Origin: Symbiodinium natans
Lineage: Eukaryota; Sar; Dinophyceae; Suessiales; Symbiodiniaceae
Assembly: GCA_905221605.1 (NCBI GenBank)
Contig: CAJNDS010000025.1
Coordinates: 114,501-178,500, forward strand
Reading direction: 5' to 3'
DNA: 64,000 nt
Shown: positions 1 to 11,054 of the stretch, one piece after another
Layout: each line of letters opens with the position of its first letter
Position numbering within the stretch: the first letter of the stretch is position 1
Translations under genes and position numbers: made by a program
Notes under the pieces: model-generated
Seen by the model: the letters and a program-made list of their open reading frames with translations, nothing else
Database searches by the model: none
Told to the model about the DNA's origin: nothing

Positions 1-2366
1 CACCGTTTGATGCCAGCTTTTCTCATGGCATCCACGACCTTCAACCTGCGCTTGGGTGAACATTCATGCAACCTGGACTGCTGAAACAGCTTTGGTATGC
101 AAGGTCCCCCCCTTTTGTACCTGAACTGCTCTACTTTAAACTGCCTTACCTTGTACATAATTGTAGCAAGGACCCCAATTTGAGGAACGATAGGCAGGTG
201 CCGAAACATGGGGAGGCGAGAGCACGATGCTGCGAATTCGCACATGGCAGTTGCAAGCCCAGACCAGACGCCCGGAGTGGTCCAAGGAGGCCGAACAGCA
301 TGCTGTTGACACCGAGCGGCTCCAGAGCCAAAAATGTAAACTGCAGACCATACTCTGACCGAAGCACCGAAGCACGATTTCGATCAAAGAATGCAGCTCG
401 GGAGGCGAAAGCCCTCTAAGCGATGGACATGATGAGGCCAGGCAACCGGGGACCACGCGAGACCGAAGCGAGAGCATGACAGCGCCGTTTCGTCCGGCAA
501 ACCGACGTGTGCCCGCCAAATCAAGTTCTCCTACAGACCGTGTGCTGAAAAAATCTTCTTGCTTGACTCCTGCTGGACACCTGTGCATCTCCACCCGAGA
601 CTGTGGGATGCTTTCTGCAAGCCGACATTGTTCAAGCAAAGCTCCATAATGGCTAGTGCTGAAGTTCGGGCTATTACAAGACTCAACTGTTGGATCCAGA
701 AGTTCAGGCCTTTGGGGCGATGGCCTTGCAGAGCTGGCCCAAGGGGCGTGCTTTGCAGTCGCAACCCTGAACTCAATCAAACTCTCAAGATCTCTAGAGT
801 GAGCCGAGCGACACCTTCGGCAAGGTTTTGCTGGGGTGCCACGGCCCTGCCCGGGCAGGGGGTGGCGGGTAATCCGGACTGGACAGCAGGCCAACCAGCT
901 CCCGAAATGTCCTGCAAGCCCACAGGACTCTACAAGAGTCCAGCCGCAACCCTTCCCTTCTTGGAGGCACCCTGAGCAAAAAGAAAATGCCATCTGCCAA
1001 CCCCTGTAGCCTTTGAACCTGTCGGGCGCAATCTCGGCCCGGCGTGTGAGGAGGTCAAAAGCCGGCGGTAGCCCATCGCCGTCTGTGCCGCCCTGCCCAG
1101 GGCTTGGCGTTCCACTTGAGGATGGTTGAGAAATATGAGTCTGAGGTTCAAGACTCATGGGGAAATTGGGGAAGATGCGGGGGGGCCTGCCCACCCGTTC
1201 GTCCGCTCGTTTATTCGCGTGCCCACTCGCCCCTAGGCCCGTCTCCCGGTCCGCCCGACCGTCTGCACGTTCGACCACCCTCCCGTCCGCACATGCGCCC
1301 GTCGTACCCGCTACTCAGCTTCGTGTGGTTTTGGGCAAACTCACGCGCTCAGCTTACTGAGCTTCGTGTGCCCAAGCCGTGTCAGAAGAGCCGATACATG
1401 TGCCGGCTTGTTCGCAGCATCCGTTCTCGACATTTTCCGCAGGAATGTTCGGTGGAATATTTGAGAACGGATTTCAAAGATCTTCGGAACGCGAGAGTCT
1501 CTTTCCCGATTCTTAAAAGACGATTTCCAGCCCAAGCCCCACGTAATGGAAATACTCTTCGTGCCTCCTCCCTGGCCTCAAAAAAATCTGAAAAGATTGT
1601 GGGCCCTGGGAAGGAAGTCTGCCCCCGCGGGATCGGAGATTTGGAGGGAATCCTGGCCCGGACGATATAACGCCGGGACGCTTCGTTTGCAAGGGTAGAA
1701 AAGCCCAAAGTCGTCAATTTACAGAGTATATATTTCTATATATATATATACTACTAAGATACTAATAAGGAAGATCCCAACTCGAAAACCTTTAAGTTGC
1801 AAGAAAGAAGATTCAACCCTCAATTCCAGGTCCCCCCACAAGTTCCATAAGCCTCGGCTCTAAACAGGACACAGAAAAGAGAGAGATAGAGAGAGAAATG
1901 CGATATCGCAAAGTTGTATAATCGAGTCAACTCATGGCAACTCCCCGCTTAGAAAACGATGCTCGCATGGCATATTGGATTTCTCTGAGCGTTTCGCGTG
2001 CAACACGAGCGCCACGGACGGCCCGGCGACATGCACGGCGCTCATCCAGGCGTCAAAACGCCTCAAAGTCAAAAAGTTGGATTCGCGCGACAGCCACATA
2101 AAAACTGGTCGCGTTGGGGCATGGGTAAGATTGGGCAGGCGCAACGGAGGCCGCCTCCACTCACAGCTACTGCCTGCTTGGAAGACGAAGCCCATGATGT
2201 CGAATTAGCTGCATCTCTGGAACGTGCAATTTCTCTGGGCTACACGCCAGGAGCCTCAAAATAAAAAGTTGCAGCCAACATGCGGGCCTGACTGTAGGTA
2301 AGCCGGCAAATTCGAGCCCCTCAGTCCTAAAGCCTATTCACCTATTCTCCTCAAAGCAAGCCACTT
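1..2366. other. Non-coding stretch, no gene recognised
   Basis: I see no open frame here with family motifs or convincing coding character; the longest frames on both strands overlap one another and are low-complexity. About 1190-1320 is a degenerate run of CCCGTCCG-like units. A TA microsatellite lies at 1736-1751, and a short GA-rich run near 1880-1900. Confidence 0.5.
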
Positions 2367-2490
2367 TCAATTCGCCAGTCGCTCCACCATCTGCTTGAAG
2401 TCTTGGTCGAAGCGGCTTCGCACGGACAGAAGCGCCTCATGAATGGAGGTGCGGACAAAGGCATTCATGGCATCGAAGCCGCCTGGGCCT
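2367..2490 (-). pseudogene. Possible out-of-frame C-terminal continuation of the FG-GAP gene
   Basis: The main frame stops at 2465-2467. A frame offset by one nucleotide overlaps that end and continues as GGFDAMNAFVRTS..., then an amphipathic stretch ending ...KQMVERLAN before a stop at 2367. The acidic and hydrophobic pattern of this tail fits the C-terminal domain better than the short tail ending ...EAQAASMP. Either a single-base indel (real or a sequencing error) truncated the gene, or the short end is natural. Confidence 0.4.
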
Positions 2491-5400
2491 CCACCAAGGA
2501 TTTGATCATCTGGAGATCGTTTTGATTCGAAGCCTGCGCGTTGCGAAGGTCGAGCACCACCAACTTCCCTGCGATGGTCATGCACAAGTCAGTGCCAACG
2601 CCGCCCTCGTTCAGGACGCCTGTGGACGTGCACAGTCGAAAGCCCAGGAAACCAGTGTCTTCTGCAGAGCGAAGGTTGGTTTGCAAAACTTCGAAGAGAC
2701 ACCAGGCTCTCTGCAAAGGTAAGGCGGCCTCGTCGAGAACCATCACGGTGCCTTTGCAACTAGGACCTCGCAAAGCTTTAAAGAAGGAGGACTCTTGCCA
2801 GGCCCCGTCACCCAGCTCCTCTTCAATTCTCCACTGGTTGTTGCTGAAGGTGCATATCCAGTAGTTGGCATCTACACCTGCTGCCTCCTTTGACCTTGCA
2901 TGGCAAGCGACAGCATCCACAAAGTGTCGAAACCCCATACCCCAGTAGTGGCTGACAAACCAGGCGGTCTCAGTGGGACCCACAAGCTCAGCATAGGAGA
3001 GCTTGAAGGGCTTTGTCAGCGGTTGCACCAGGTTGGAGCAAACGTAGTACATGGAGCGATCATGGATGAAGGCACTGAAGAATTCATGAAGGTCTTGGAG
3101 GTTGTCGATATGCAACGCCCGCTGTGTCCCACGCTCGCACGGCGTCGGCACCCGCCCCTTCAACAACTGCTTGGCAAAGCGCTGTCGGGCCTGCGAGATC
3201 GGAGTACGAAGCGCAAGCTGCTTCCACAGCCGCAAGGCAAGAAAGATCAATGTCGCAAAGAATGAGATGATACCGCTCATCAAGGGCTGCACCTGGGTGG
3301 CTGAACATGCTGCAACAGCCAGAATGGGCAGCAGCCAGGCACAGAAAGGGATGCCAAGAATCCCAGCATTGCACCAAAAGGCCATGAAGCCAATGACAAG
3401 TGTGCCCATAGAGCTGGAAACAAAGTCACCCATCGCCTTCTCGGGGTCCTTGTGGGTGAGTATAAGATGCTTCCCGCCAGAGGCCTTCACCCTGAAGAGC
3501 GCTTTCGAGTGATCCAGCTGCGGCACGCTTGTATCTCGCAGCTGAACAATAGGCTGGACCCACGTCCAACGCAAAATCCTGTGCGGATCGCGTGTGGAAA
3601 TCACCATTCTGCCTTTATTGATTGTTACATCGGAGATGGCAACCGCATAGAAGGACAAGCTTTTCAGGCCAAGGTGGACACAAATGCTGATGCTGAGCAT
3701 GAACAGGGCAAGGTAGATCGTTGCTTTGGTATCAATCTGACAAGTCTGCCGAGAATCATCCGACGTTAAAACCACAAACTTGTTCATGCAAACTTCACAC
3801 TTGCTGCTGGCGGAGCCAGCTATGAGTCCATCTGGGCAAGGGGTACATTTTGCTTGGCCCACATCCGAGAATGTGCCTGGTGAGCAAGGAATGCACTCAG
3901 CATGCGTCTCCGATGCAAAACAACCGGCTTCACATGGCTCGCACTGGCTGCTGCCAGGGCCAGAGATTTGACCGGTGCTGCATGCAATGCAAGTTGTTGC
4001 ACTTGCGAAGGAGAACGTCCCCACTGGGCACGGGAGGCATTCGGTACCTGTCAATGCATAGCGCCCCGCCTCACATGGCTCGCACCTGCTGCCAGGGTTG
4101 GGCGAGGGGTTGTGTTTAAACGGTTTGAACTTCCGGCGTTTAAACGCACAACGTTTAAACAAACAGCGTCCTTGCGATTCAGAATGTTTAAACTGCTTAC
4201 ACGACTGTTTAGGCGCGGTTTAAACATTAAACGGTTTAAGCTGTCAAATGTGTAAACGCACACATGTTCAAACACATGTTTAAACACATGTTTTAAACAT
4301 AAACACAGTGTGGCTGCATAGAGTACGCGTTTTGGAGTCTTGGGGTTTTGGCGCTGTGGGAAATTTGGGACTTTTTTGGCACCCGGCGGTTAGGGTTTAG
4401 GGTCTAGGGACCCTCACTCCCAACCCTCTGAAAACTCACGCCAAGCCTTACAATTGCCTCGGAGGACTGTTAAAAACACTTGGCAACAACTTCTTAAACA
4501 TGTTTAAATGCCCTGGAGCCCCGCCAAATGTTTAAACATGTTTAAACGTTGAGCCTTGCAAACGGCTTGAACTGGCTGAACGCTCCAAAGCCCGAACTCT
4601 GTTCAAACAGTTTAAACGTCGCAAATGTTTAAACGCTTAAACCTCAGACTCAAACATGTTTGGCCCGGCCCTGCCTGCTGCTGTCGGGGGCTGCAATCCG
4701 GCCTGGTGCGCATGCTGTGCACTGCTGCTGGCCTTCATCCGAAAACGATCCTGCCGGACAGGCAGAACATGTGTGAGCTGCAGCAGTGGCCACGAAACGG
4801 CCGGCCTCGCAAGGGAGGCACTCTTTGCTCTGGCGTCCTGAAGCACGGCCTGGCGCGCACTCCTGACAGAGCTGGCCACGGTCGGAGGCTGTGCCACTCG
4901 GACATGCCTGACAGCGCTGCAAAACCAAATCGGCGGCTTCCAGCGACGGCTGCAGCACAATTTGCATTCCTGCCGGGCAGGATCCCTCTGCACAGGTGGT
5001 CCGGCCCTGAGCGTCTGTGCCGCTGAAGTAGACCTCGCTGCAAGTGCAAGATCCAGAGCCCATCTGTAGGCAGGCTGTGGTGTTGGAGCCGGTACTCCGG
5101 ACCGCGGCGGCCCGCGACTGGTCGTCATCACATACACCGCGTCCAGAGCAAACACGCTCGTCGCCAGCACATCGAGAGCAGTCGAATGGGTAGCCGAAGT
5201 ACCTGGCCCCTGCGAAATAGTTGGGGCCGCACCGAGAGCAGTCCGCTGCACCTTCGTAGCCAATCGCGCATTTGCAGCCGTAGGGCGCGCACGCACCTCT
5301 GCTGGAACATGCACGGGGCTTGATGCAAAAACCGGGGCTGAACATGTCTGCATCCAGGATGAAATGCAAGCTGCTGCTCAAACCCCAGCGTGTGACATGC

Positions 5401-7223
5401 ACGACGTTTGGGTACCTGAAGGATGGCAATTTCAACAATGTCCGCTTTGCGAGAACGGATCCATCCTGGTGACGCTCACAAGCAAAGACTTCCGTGGGCA
5501 TGTAGTAGTGACCATTTTGTTTTCCTATCAAATCAAGGCGGCCATCCCCATTGATATCTGCCACGCTGAATGCCTCCCCGTCAAAGTCACCAAACATGTA
5601 ATAACAGGAGTGTGAGTCACGGTTCACTATCTCTTCTGGGCCAGCAAGGCTACCATTTGGAAGTTGCTTCAACCAAGCCACACCATGGTCAATTGCGTAC
5701 AGAAGATCCAACCTCCCGTCCCCATTCCAGTCTGCACACTGTATCTGATGTATCCCTTGTCTGACATAAGGATTGGCTGGTACTCTCACGTCCTGGAATG
5801 GGTTGCTGTCTCCTGTAACCTCCACAAGCGAACCAGCAGCGTGTCCGTCCAAGCGATGGTAAAACCGAAGCGTCCCATTCTTGTGACAAACAACAAGGTC
5901 TGCAGCTCCATCGCCGTCCCAATCTCCTGCTGCAATTGCAGTGGTCTCGTCCACCAGGACCTGCCCAAACATCTCCGGTGAAACGCTCATTGGCTCCCCT
6001 GCACGAAAGGGAAAGAACCGGAGCCTGCCACTTCCCGCATCCAAGACATCAATCGAGCCGTCCCCGTCCCAGTCCACAAAGGTCATGCCGTGATTGCTCA
6101 ATCCCAGCGTGCCGAAAGGGTTTGCTTCAGCTGGCCTTTCCGTAATGCTGTCCAGTTCCTTGCGACGGAGTAAGGACATTCCCACTCGAACATCCAGCAG
6201 GCCGTCCATGTCCCAGTCTGTCGCTTGCATGGACACGTGCCAATGACCATATTGCGCTGTGAGCAAATGTCCCTGTCTCACCAAGGAACCACCCCCAGAC
6301 TGCTCGTAGTATGCCAAGCCAGCCGCATAGTCATGCCGGGTAGCCTTCTCAAGCTCCCAAAATAACAAGTCGGTATATCCGTCCATATCCCAATCCACTG
6401 CCAGCACTGCGAGAACTCTGGCTGGGCTGAAGAGACCCTGTAGCGGGTTTTGGCTGCCCGTGCGCAGGTGGAGCTCACCGTCCATGTTCTCCAGGAAGCC
6501 GAACTCAGGCTGGATCATGGCGGCCCAGGTGCTCCAGTCGGGGGCTTGCTGCGACCAAGGGCCTTCTGCGAAGATCACATCAAAGTCCCCATCTTGGTCC
6601 CAATCAATCACCTGGACTTGTCCGACGCTCGACACTGACCTGACAGGGTTGTCCGTACCGTTCCTGACAACAAAGGTCCAGTTGTGGGAAGGGGACTCGC
6701 GCGATACCTGCTCCAAGTACAGCGCCTCCCCATGTCCGTGTGCGTTGAACACGAAGAGATCAACGTCCCCATCCCCATCCCAATCAGCAGCTTGCAACTG
6801 GGCAACTAGATGGAATCCGTAGTTCTTCCGCAAACAGGAGCCTTGACAAGTATTGAGGCCGACCTCTGCCAGAACAGTTTTTTCATCCAGGCTTCCGTTG
6901 GCAGCACGCTTCTGAAAGACGATGCTGCCCTCAGAGTCGATGTCCAGTACATCGACCCTGCCGTCCAGGTCCAAATCGACCAGGTACACAAAATTGTACT
7001 CGGCATAATAAAAATCGGCTTCGACCCACTTGTTTGCAAAGACTGGGTCTGTCGAAGGGCTGTACCGTTCCAATGACACGCGCTGCCCAGTGCATGCACC
7101 TATATCTGATGAGATGCATTGCTCGTGTCCCTGGAACCTTGCAGCAGCAAGCCGAAGGACGAGCTGCAACCAAAATGTACGCAGGACTCGCGGCATGGCG
7201 AAATTTGGCACCGTATCTGCCAT
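2465..7223 (-). CDS. FG-GAP/VCBS repeat membrane protein with Cys-rich repeats and SHYWG domain (two exons)
   Basis: Exon 1 is 7223-4675 and exon 2 is 4085-2465; joined they keep one frame and give about 1389 residues. The ATG at 7223 opens a hydrophobic N-terminus typical of a signal peptide; a second Met ten codons in would serve equally well. About nine DxDxDGxxD calcium-binding motifs follow (for example DWDGDGDVDLF, DWDMDGYTDLL, DINGDGRLDLI), the signature of FG-GAP/VCBS beta-propeller repeats as in integrin alpha chains. Next come EGF-like and then ephrin-receptor-like (GCC2/GCC3) Cys-rich repeats (CxxCxxGxF), which continue across the splice site. After these are a hydrophobic segment (IYLALFMLSISI...) and two more (MGTLVIGFMAF..., ISFFATLIFLAL). 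The C-terminal part has SHYWG, NNQW, VLDE and WCLFE motifs, a pattern I associate with expanded dinoflagellate proteins of unknown function. An extracellular binding or adhesion role is inferred only. Confidence 0.85.
4093..4673 (-). mobile_element. Introner-like non-autonomous DNA transposon (581 bp)
   Basis: The element begins CAGGGCCGGGC and ends GCCCAACCCTG on the minus strand, which are inverted repeats of each other with two mismatches. It is flanked on both sides by the exact 8-bp direct repeat GCAGCAGG (4674-4681 and 4085-4092). CAGGG termini and 8-bp duplications are what hAT-superfamily elements produce. The splice sites fall inside the two duplication copies, so splicing restores the pre-insertion coding sequence. 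It has no coding capacity. Confidence 0.75.
4108..4640. repeat. Cluster of GTTTAAAC palindromes inside the intron
   Basis: About ten copies of the 8-bp palindrome GTTTAAAC, many extended to ATGTTTAAAC or GTTTAAACG, are spread through the intron on both sides of a central 4300-4480 section. That section contains a telomere-like ttagggtttaggg run near 4390. No comparable cluster was noticed elsewhere in the window. Confidence 0.85.
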
Positions 7224-10200
7224 GGCCAGCAGAGGAAAAAGTTCGTGGGGTCAGTCTTCGCTGTCTAGATTTCAAGGATAAAGTCTGCAGGGCCATTACA
7301 CAACTCCATACATCAGCAGTCTCTTACTCTCACTGCGGCCAGAAGATGACTGAAGGCTGAAGGACTGAGCCGAAAGGAACGGCTCCGAAAGGCACATGCC
7401 TCGTGTACCAGCCTCGCCTTCTGCATTTAAGCTTCTTAACACTCGGTTTGCTGTCGCTTCAGCTTTGGGCTTTGTACTGCGTATGACTGCGTGCTTTTAG
7501 GCTGCGAGCTGCTGGGCACGGCTGACACGAAGGGGTGAAAGGGCGTTTCTCTCGCGCAGACTTTAAGCTTCGTCTTCTCCCTTGTGACTCTTTCGGCCGC
7601 CTCGGCCATCCTCGAATCCCTCACCCAAGCCCCTACATTGCCCTACATGTCCTGACCCCTTCTCACAGGCCTCGTAGGGCTCCAGGATCTTGGGAATCCA
7701 CACAGACATCCGCAACGTCGATGCGAAGGCGTCAGCCAAGGCGCGGGTGCGGCCCCCGTTCCAGCCCCAAATGTCCTGTAGGACTTTAAAACCCTACGCT
7801 TGAGACACTTGGGATCCTTGGGTTCGGGATGTTGATGCTGAAGGAAACCGATTGCTTGCACGCCTTGATGTTGCACCCTGCTTAGCTCCTTTAAAGTCAA
7901 GTTTGCCGGGCTACTCAGGACCGTGTGACTGTTTGGGGTTGCCCGGTGAAGTCTAGGTGTCGCAAGAATGCTTCGTGTGTGGCGCGGCCTTACAATCAAC
8001 TGCCAGGGCTCTCGAAACCTATCTCTCTCTCTCTGCCGCTGCATCCCAATGGTCCCACCGCGTGAGAAACCTATAGATTCACATATTTAATTTGCCAGGG
8101 CCCTTTAAGGGGGGGAAAAAATCAACTTCCACTGTTCAGTGGGGGGGGGGGGCTGCACACGAAAGAGGGTGCAACATGATGCCGTCTCCAGGCCGCTTAT
8201 AATGGGCGCTTGAAAACAACGAACGGAGGGAAGGAGAAGACGAGCGGCCAGCCCCGCACCTCTAATGCGTTTTGACACATGCCCATCGGGGCCGGACCAG
8301 ACTTATAGAAGACCCCGAATCTGGACCTGACAACAACGCCGTCCGGCAGGTACAAGATCGCTGTGGGGCCCTCGCCCACTACGTAATAGCCTTAGCTGCG
8401 ACCCTGAAGGAAGCACCGGCTCGCCAATTTGGCACATCCCCTAGCTGCAATGTGCCACCTTCCATAAGCCTTCTGCCACCTTCCGTGAGCCCTTCTGCAT
8501 GCACGTGTGTATAGAAACTGATCATCTACAGGCAGCACAACTGCAAATTCGCAAGCACCCAAGGTGCATCCAGTTGATTCCAGTTGTGCTTCAACCGAAG
8601 TCCAACCGAAGTCCAATGCAAGTTGGTAACTGACACCCTGCGCATCTGCCACTCGACCCTGATCCACGTGATCCGCTGCCAGGTAAGGCTCGGAGCCCGA
8701 GGGGCAGCAAGCCATGGCGGCTTTGTAGCCAGGGATGGAAGCTGCAATGCATACATATCCGCATCATTTGGGCAGCCATTGAAATGAGGGTGGCTTTGAA
8801 TACCATGGAGGCGCTGTTGCATGCGTGACTTTCCGCTCTTCTGGAGCCCGACTTCTAACGGCTGTGGTCTTTGAAAGGGCGTCTTCGGGAGACTTAACTT
8901 TCCTCCATTTTCGTGTACTTCGGGAGCAGTATGCGATGGTATGAGATGAGACCTTGCCCACAAGCTCGAGACTCTAGAGGAAAAGGAATGCCTTCGAAGA
9001 GCCATGCTACCTGACGAAATCTTGTTCCCCATCCACCCCAAGAATCCATCAACGCGACTGCGTCAGCCAAATCTCCAGCCTTTTAATTCCTTGAGCAGAC
9101 CCACCCCAAATCCGTCCCAACATAGCGCCCCTCCTTCTCCTCCTGCGATGGCTTTGCCGTTTCCTGGCAAGCACTCTCCGATGCCTACCAATAGAGTGCT
9201 GAAAGCCACAGCAGGGATCTTGAGTAGATCCTGAAGCCCAACGTCCTGAGTGGAGGAAGAACTACCTATTTCATCCACTTGTGGGCCACACGCCAGGCGG
9301 AATGAGGGTTGGGGACGCACGCATGACATAATGTCACAGTACGTCATGATACAGGGAGTAGGCCGGGACGATGTTGCTGCAATGAGCACGTAACTCTAGA
9401 CCAAAACCAACACATCCGTGAGAACAAAGCTGAGCCCTGCTTCTGATGAACACGACGGTGCCTTTAACTGATATCACTTGCGACTGCACAGCTGCACAAG
9501 CGTCCCCTACAAGTCAGGGATACGTGGTGGAAGCCGCTTTACATGGTGCCGCTTGAGCTGCTTTCAAAACCAGCGGCTGCACCATGATGAGCCCAGCAAC
9601 AACCAACCTAAACTAAGAAAACCTCACCGAAACCTGACAAAATCAAGCTTGTGAAGCCTGAGACAAAGAAGGTTACATGCGAACAAGCATGCGCTCCGAA
9701 CCCATCAAGCAGCAGCTCGACAGGGGCCTCGTAGGCTGCTGCGTTGGCATCAAGAGAGCAGCGGAGGAAGAAAGGGACCTGTGCGTCCGAGACCTTGGAT
9801 GCGTGTTCTATGTGGTCTACAGAACTAGACTAGGTTGGCTACCTGCTCCCGGTGTTCCGACGTTTGGGATATTTAGGACGTTGGACTAGCTGACTAGCGC
9901 CTACGCCAGCGTGGGAGCCAACAGCTGTCTCCTGCGATTCCTCAATGGAACGTCAGGCAACCTGACGGAGTCGTACGGATTTGCTGATGGGATGCTAGTT
10001 GTGCATAGCTGCATGGCGCTTTGGGCTTAAAACTCGCAGCATGCCAGTCACGAGAAAGAGGATGCCAGGCTTGCTTGTGTTAGTTGGACCCAATGTCCTC
10101 TTCATCCTCCATCCCGAGCTTAGCATGCAGGAGCACCGTCCCAGTGGCTACTCAATCGTGCACGAATGGCGAGTGAGGTTTTCTCTTGCAGAGGTGAGAA

Positions 10201-10981
10201 GTCCGGATCCCGGCGTCAATCCCTGCTAGATTACCAAATGGCGCATGGGACATTGGCTTAAGGCCACAAGAACGCCAATGCTAAATCCGAAGCTCCAGTC
10301 TTCGATTCATAACCCACACAACACAGGTACACTGAGAAGCAGGCGGGCGGGACGGCTCGGCCTAAGCTTTTCTGTTTTTTCCACCTTATGTTCGTTCTTG
10401 TTATCAAGGGCGAAGAGAGCTCCCTCGATGGATCTCAGAAGATCTGGGACATTTCGAGGTTTAACAGCAAGCTTGGAACCCAGTCGAGGAGTTGCGGGGC
10501 CAGTCACTCTCTACGGCAAACAGAGGATAGCTCGAATCTTGAAAAGGTCCACGGCGCGCTGTGGTGCGCAGAACGCCAGTGAGGGGTGAGGGGGGGGGGG
10601 TCTTTGTTGCCATCTGCCTAGCAGCCTCGCAACCACGCCGCAAGGATGCAAAATGTGTCCACACTGGGAAGGCTTTTGTGTGAGAAGCTTTTTCGAGGTT
10701 CATAGGCTGAAAGTAGCTGAAGGGACCTGGACCGTGACCTGGAGTCGGCAGAGTCAACACCTTTGAAGGAGCACAGATGCCCTTGCAATGCAAGTGTGCA
10801 AACAGCCGAACTGAAATGCCAATCATGATCTGTTGAGAGCGTGTAAGGCTGTAAGGTTTAGTCTTCAGGCTGTTTGGCTCCGATGCTAGGGCAGAGTAGA
10901 CATGAAGAACCTTGACCAGAAATATGGCTAACCTTTCACGAGGCCTTAGTCAACTGATAGTAGCGTCTATCCTGCCAAAGC

Positions 10982-11054
10982 AACCCTAAACTCCTAAACC
11001 CGAAACCCTAAACCCTAAACTTTCTAAACCTTAAACCCCAAACACTAAAACCCT
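10982..11054. repeat. Interstitial telomere-like CCCTAAA tract
   Basis: Imperfect tandem units of CCCTAAA/CCTAAAC type, about nine in 73 bp, with substitutions and small indels. The unit matches the plant-type telomere repeat (TTTAGGG on the other strand). Confidence 0.75.

Larger units (their letters stand above)
4086..4674 (-). other. GC-AG intron of the FG-GAP gene
   Basis: On the minus strand the donor reads AGCAG|GCAGGG and the acceptor GGCAGCAG|GTGCG. Removing 589 nt joins AG to G to rebuild an Arg codon and gives ...PDSSRCEPCEAG, which matches the spacing of later repeats in the same protein (SSQCEPC, SSKCEVC). GC donors are common in dinoflagellate introns. Exon 1 contributes 2549 nt and exon 2 1621 nt, so the frame closes exactly. 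Confidence 0.85.

Noticed and set aside
136-1278. A 380-codon minus-strand open frame
   Set aside because: Composition is not protein-like (Ser, Arg, Cys and Pro scattered, no motif), several competing frames of good length overlap it, and part of it is the degenerate CCCGTCCG run.
8392-8760. Minus-strand frame with protein-like stretch VSYQLALDFGWTSVEA
   Set aside because: No homologous family recognised and no convincing splice acceptor or start; too weak to call a gene.
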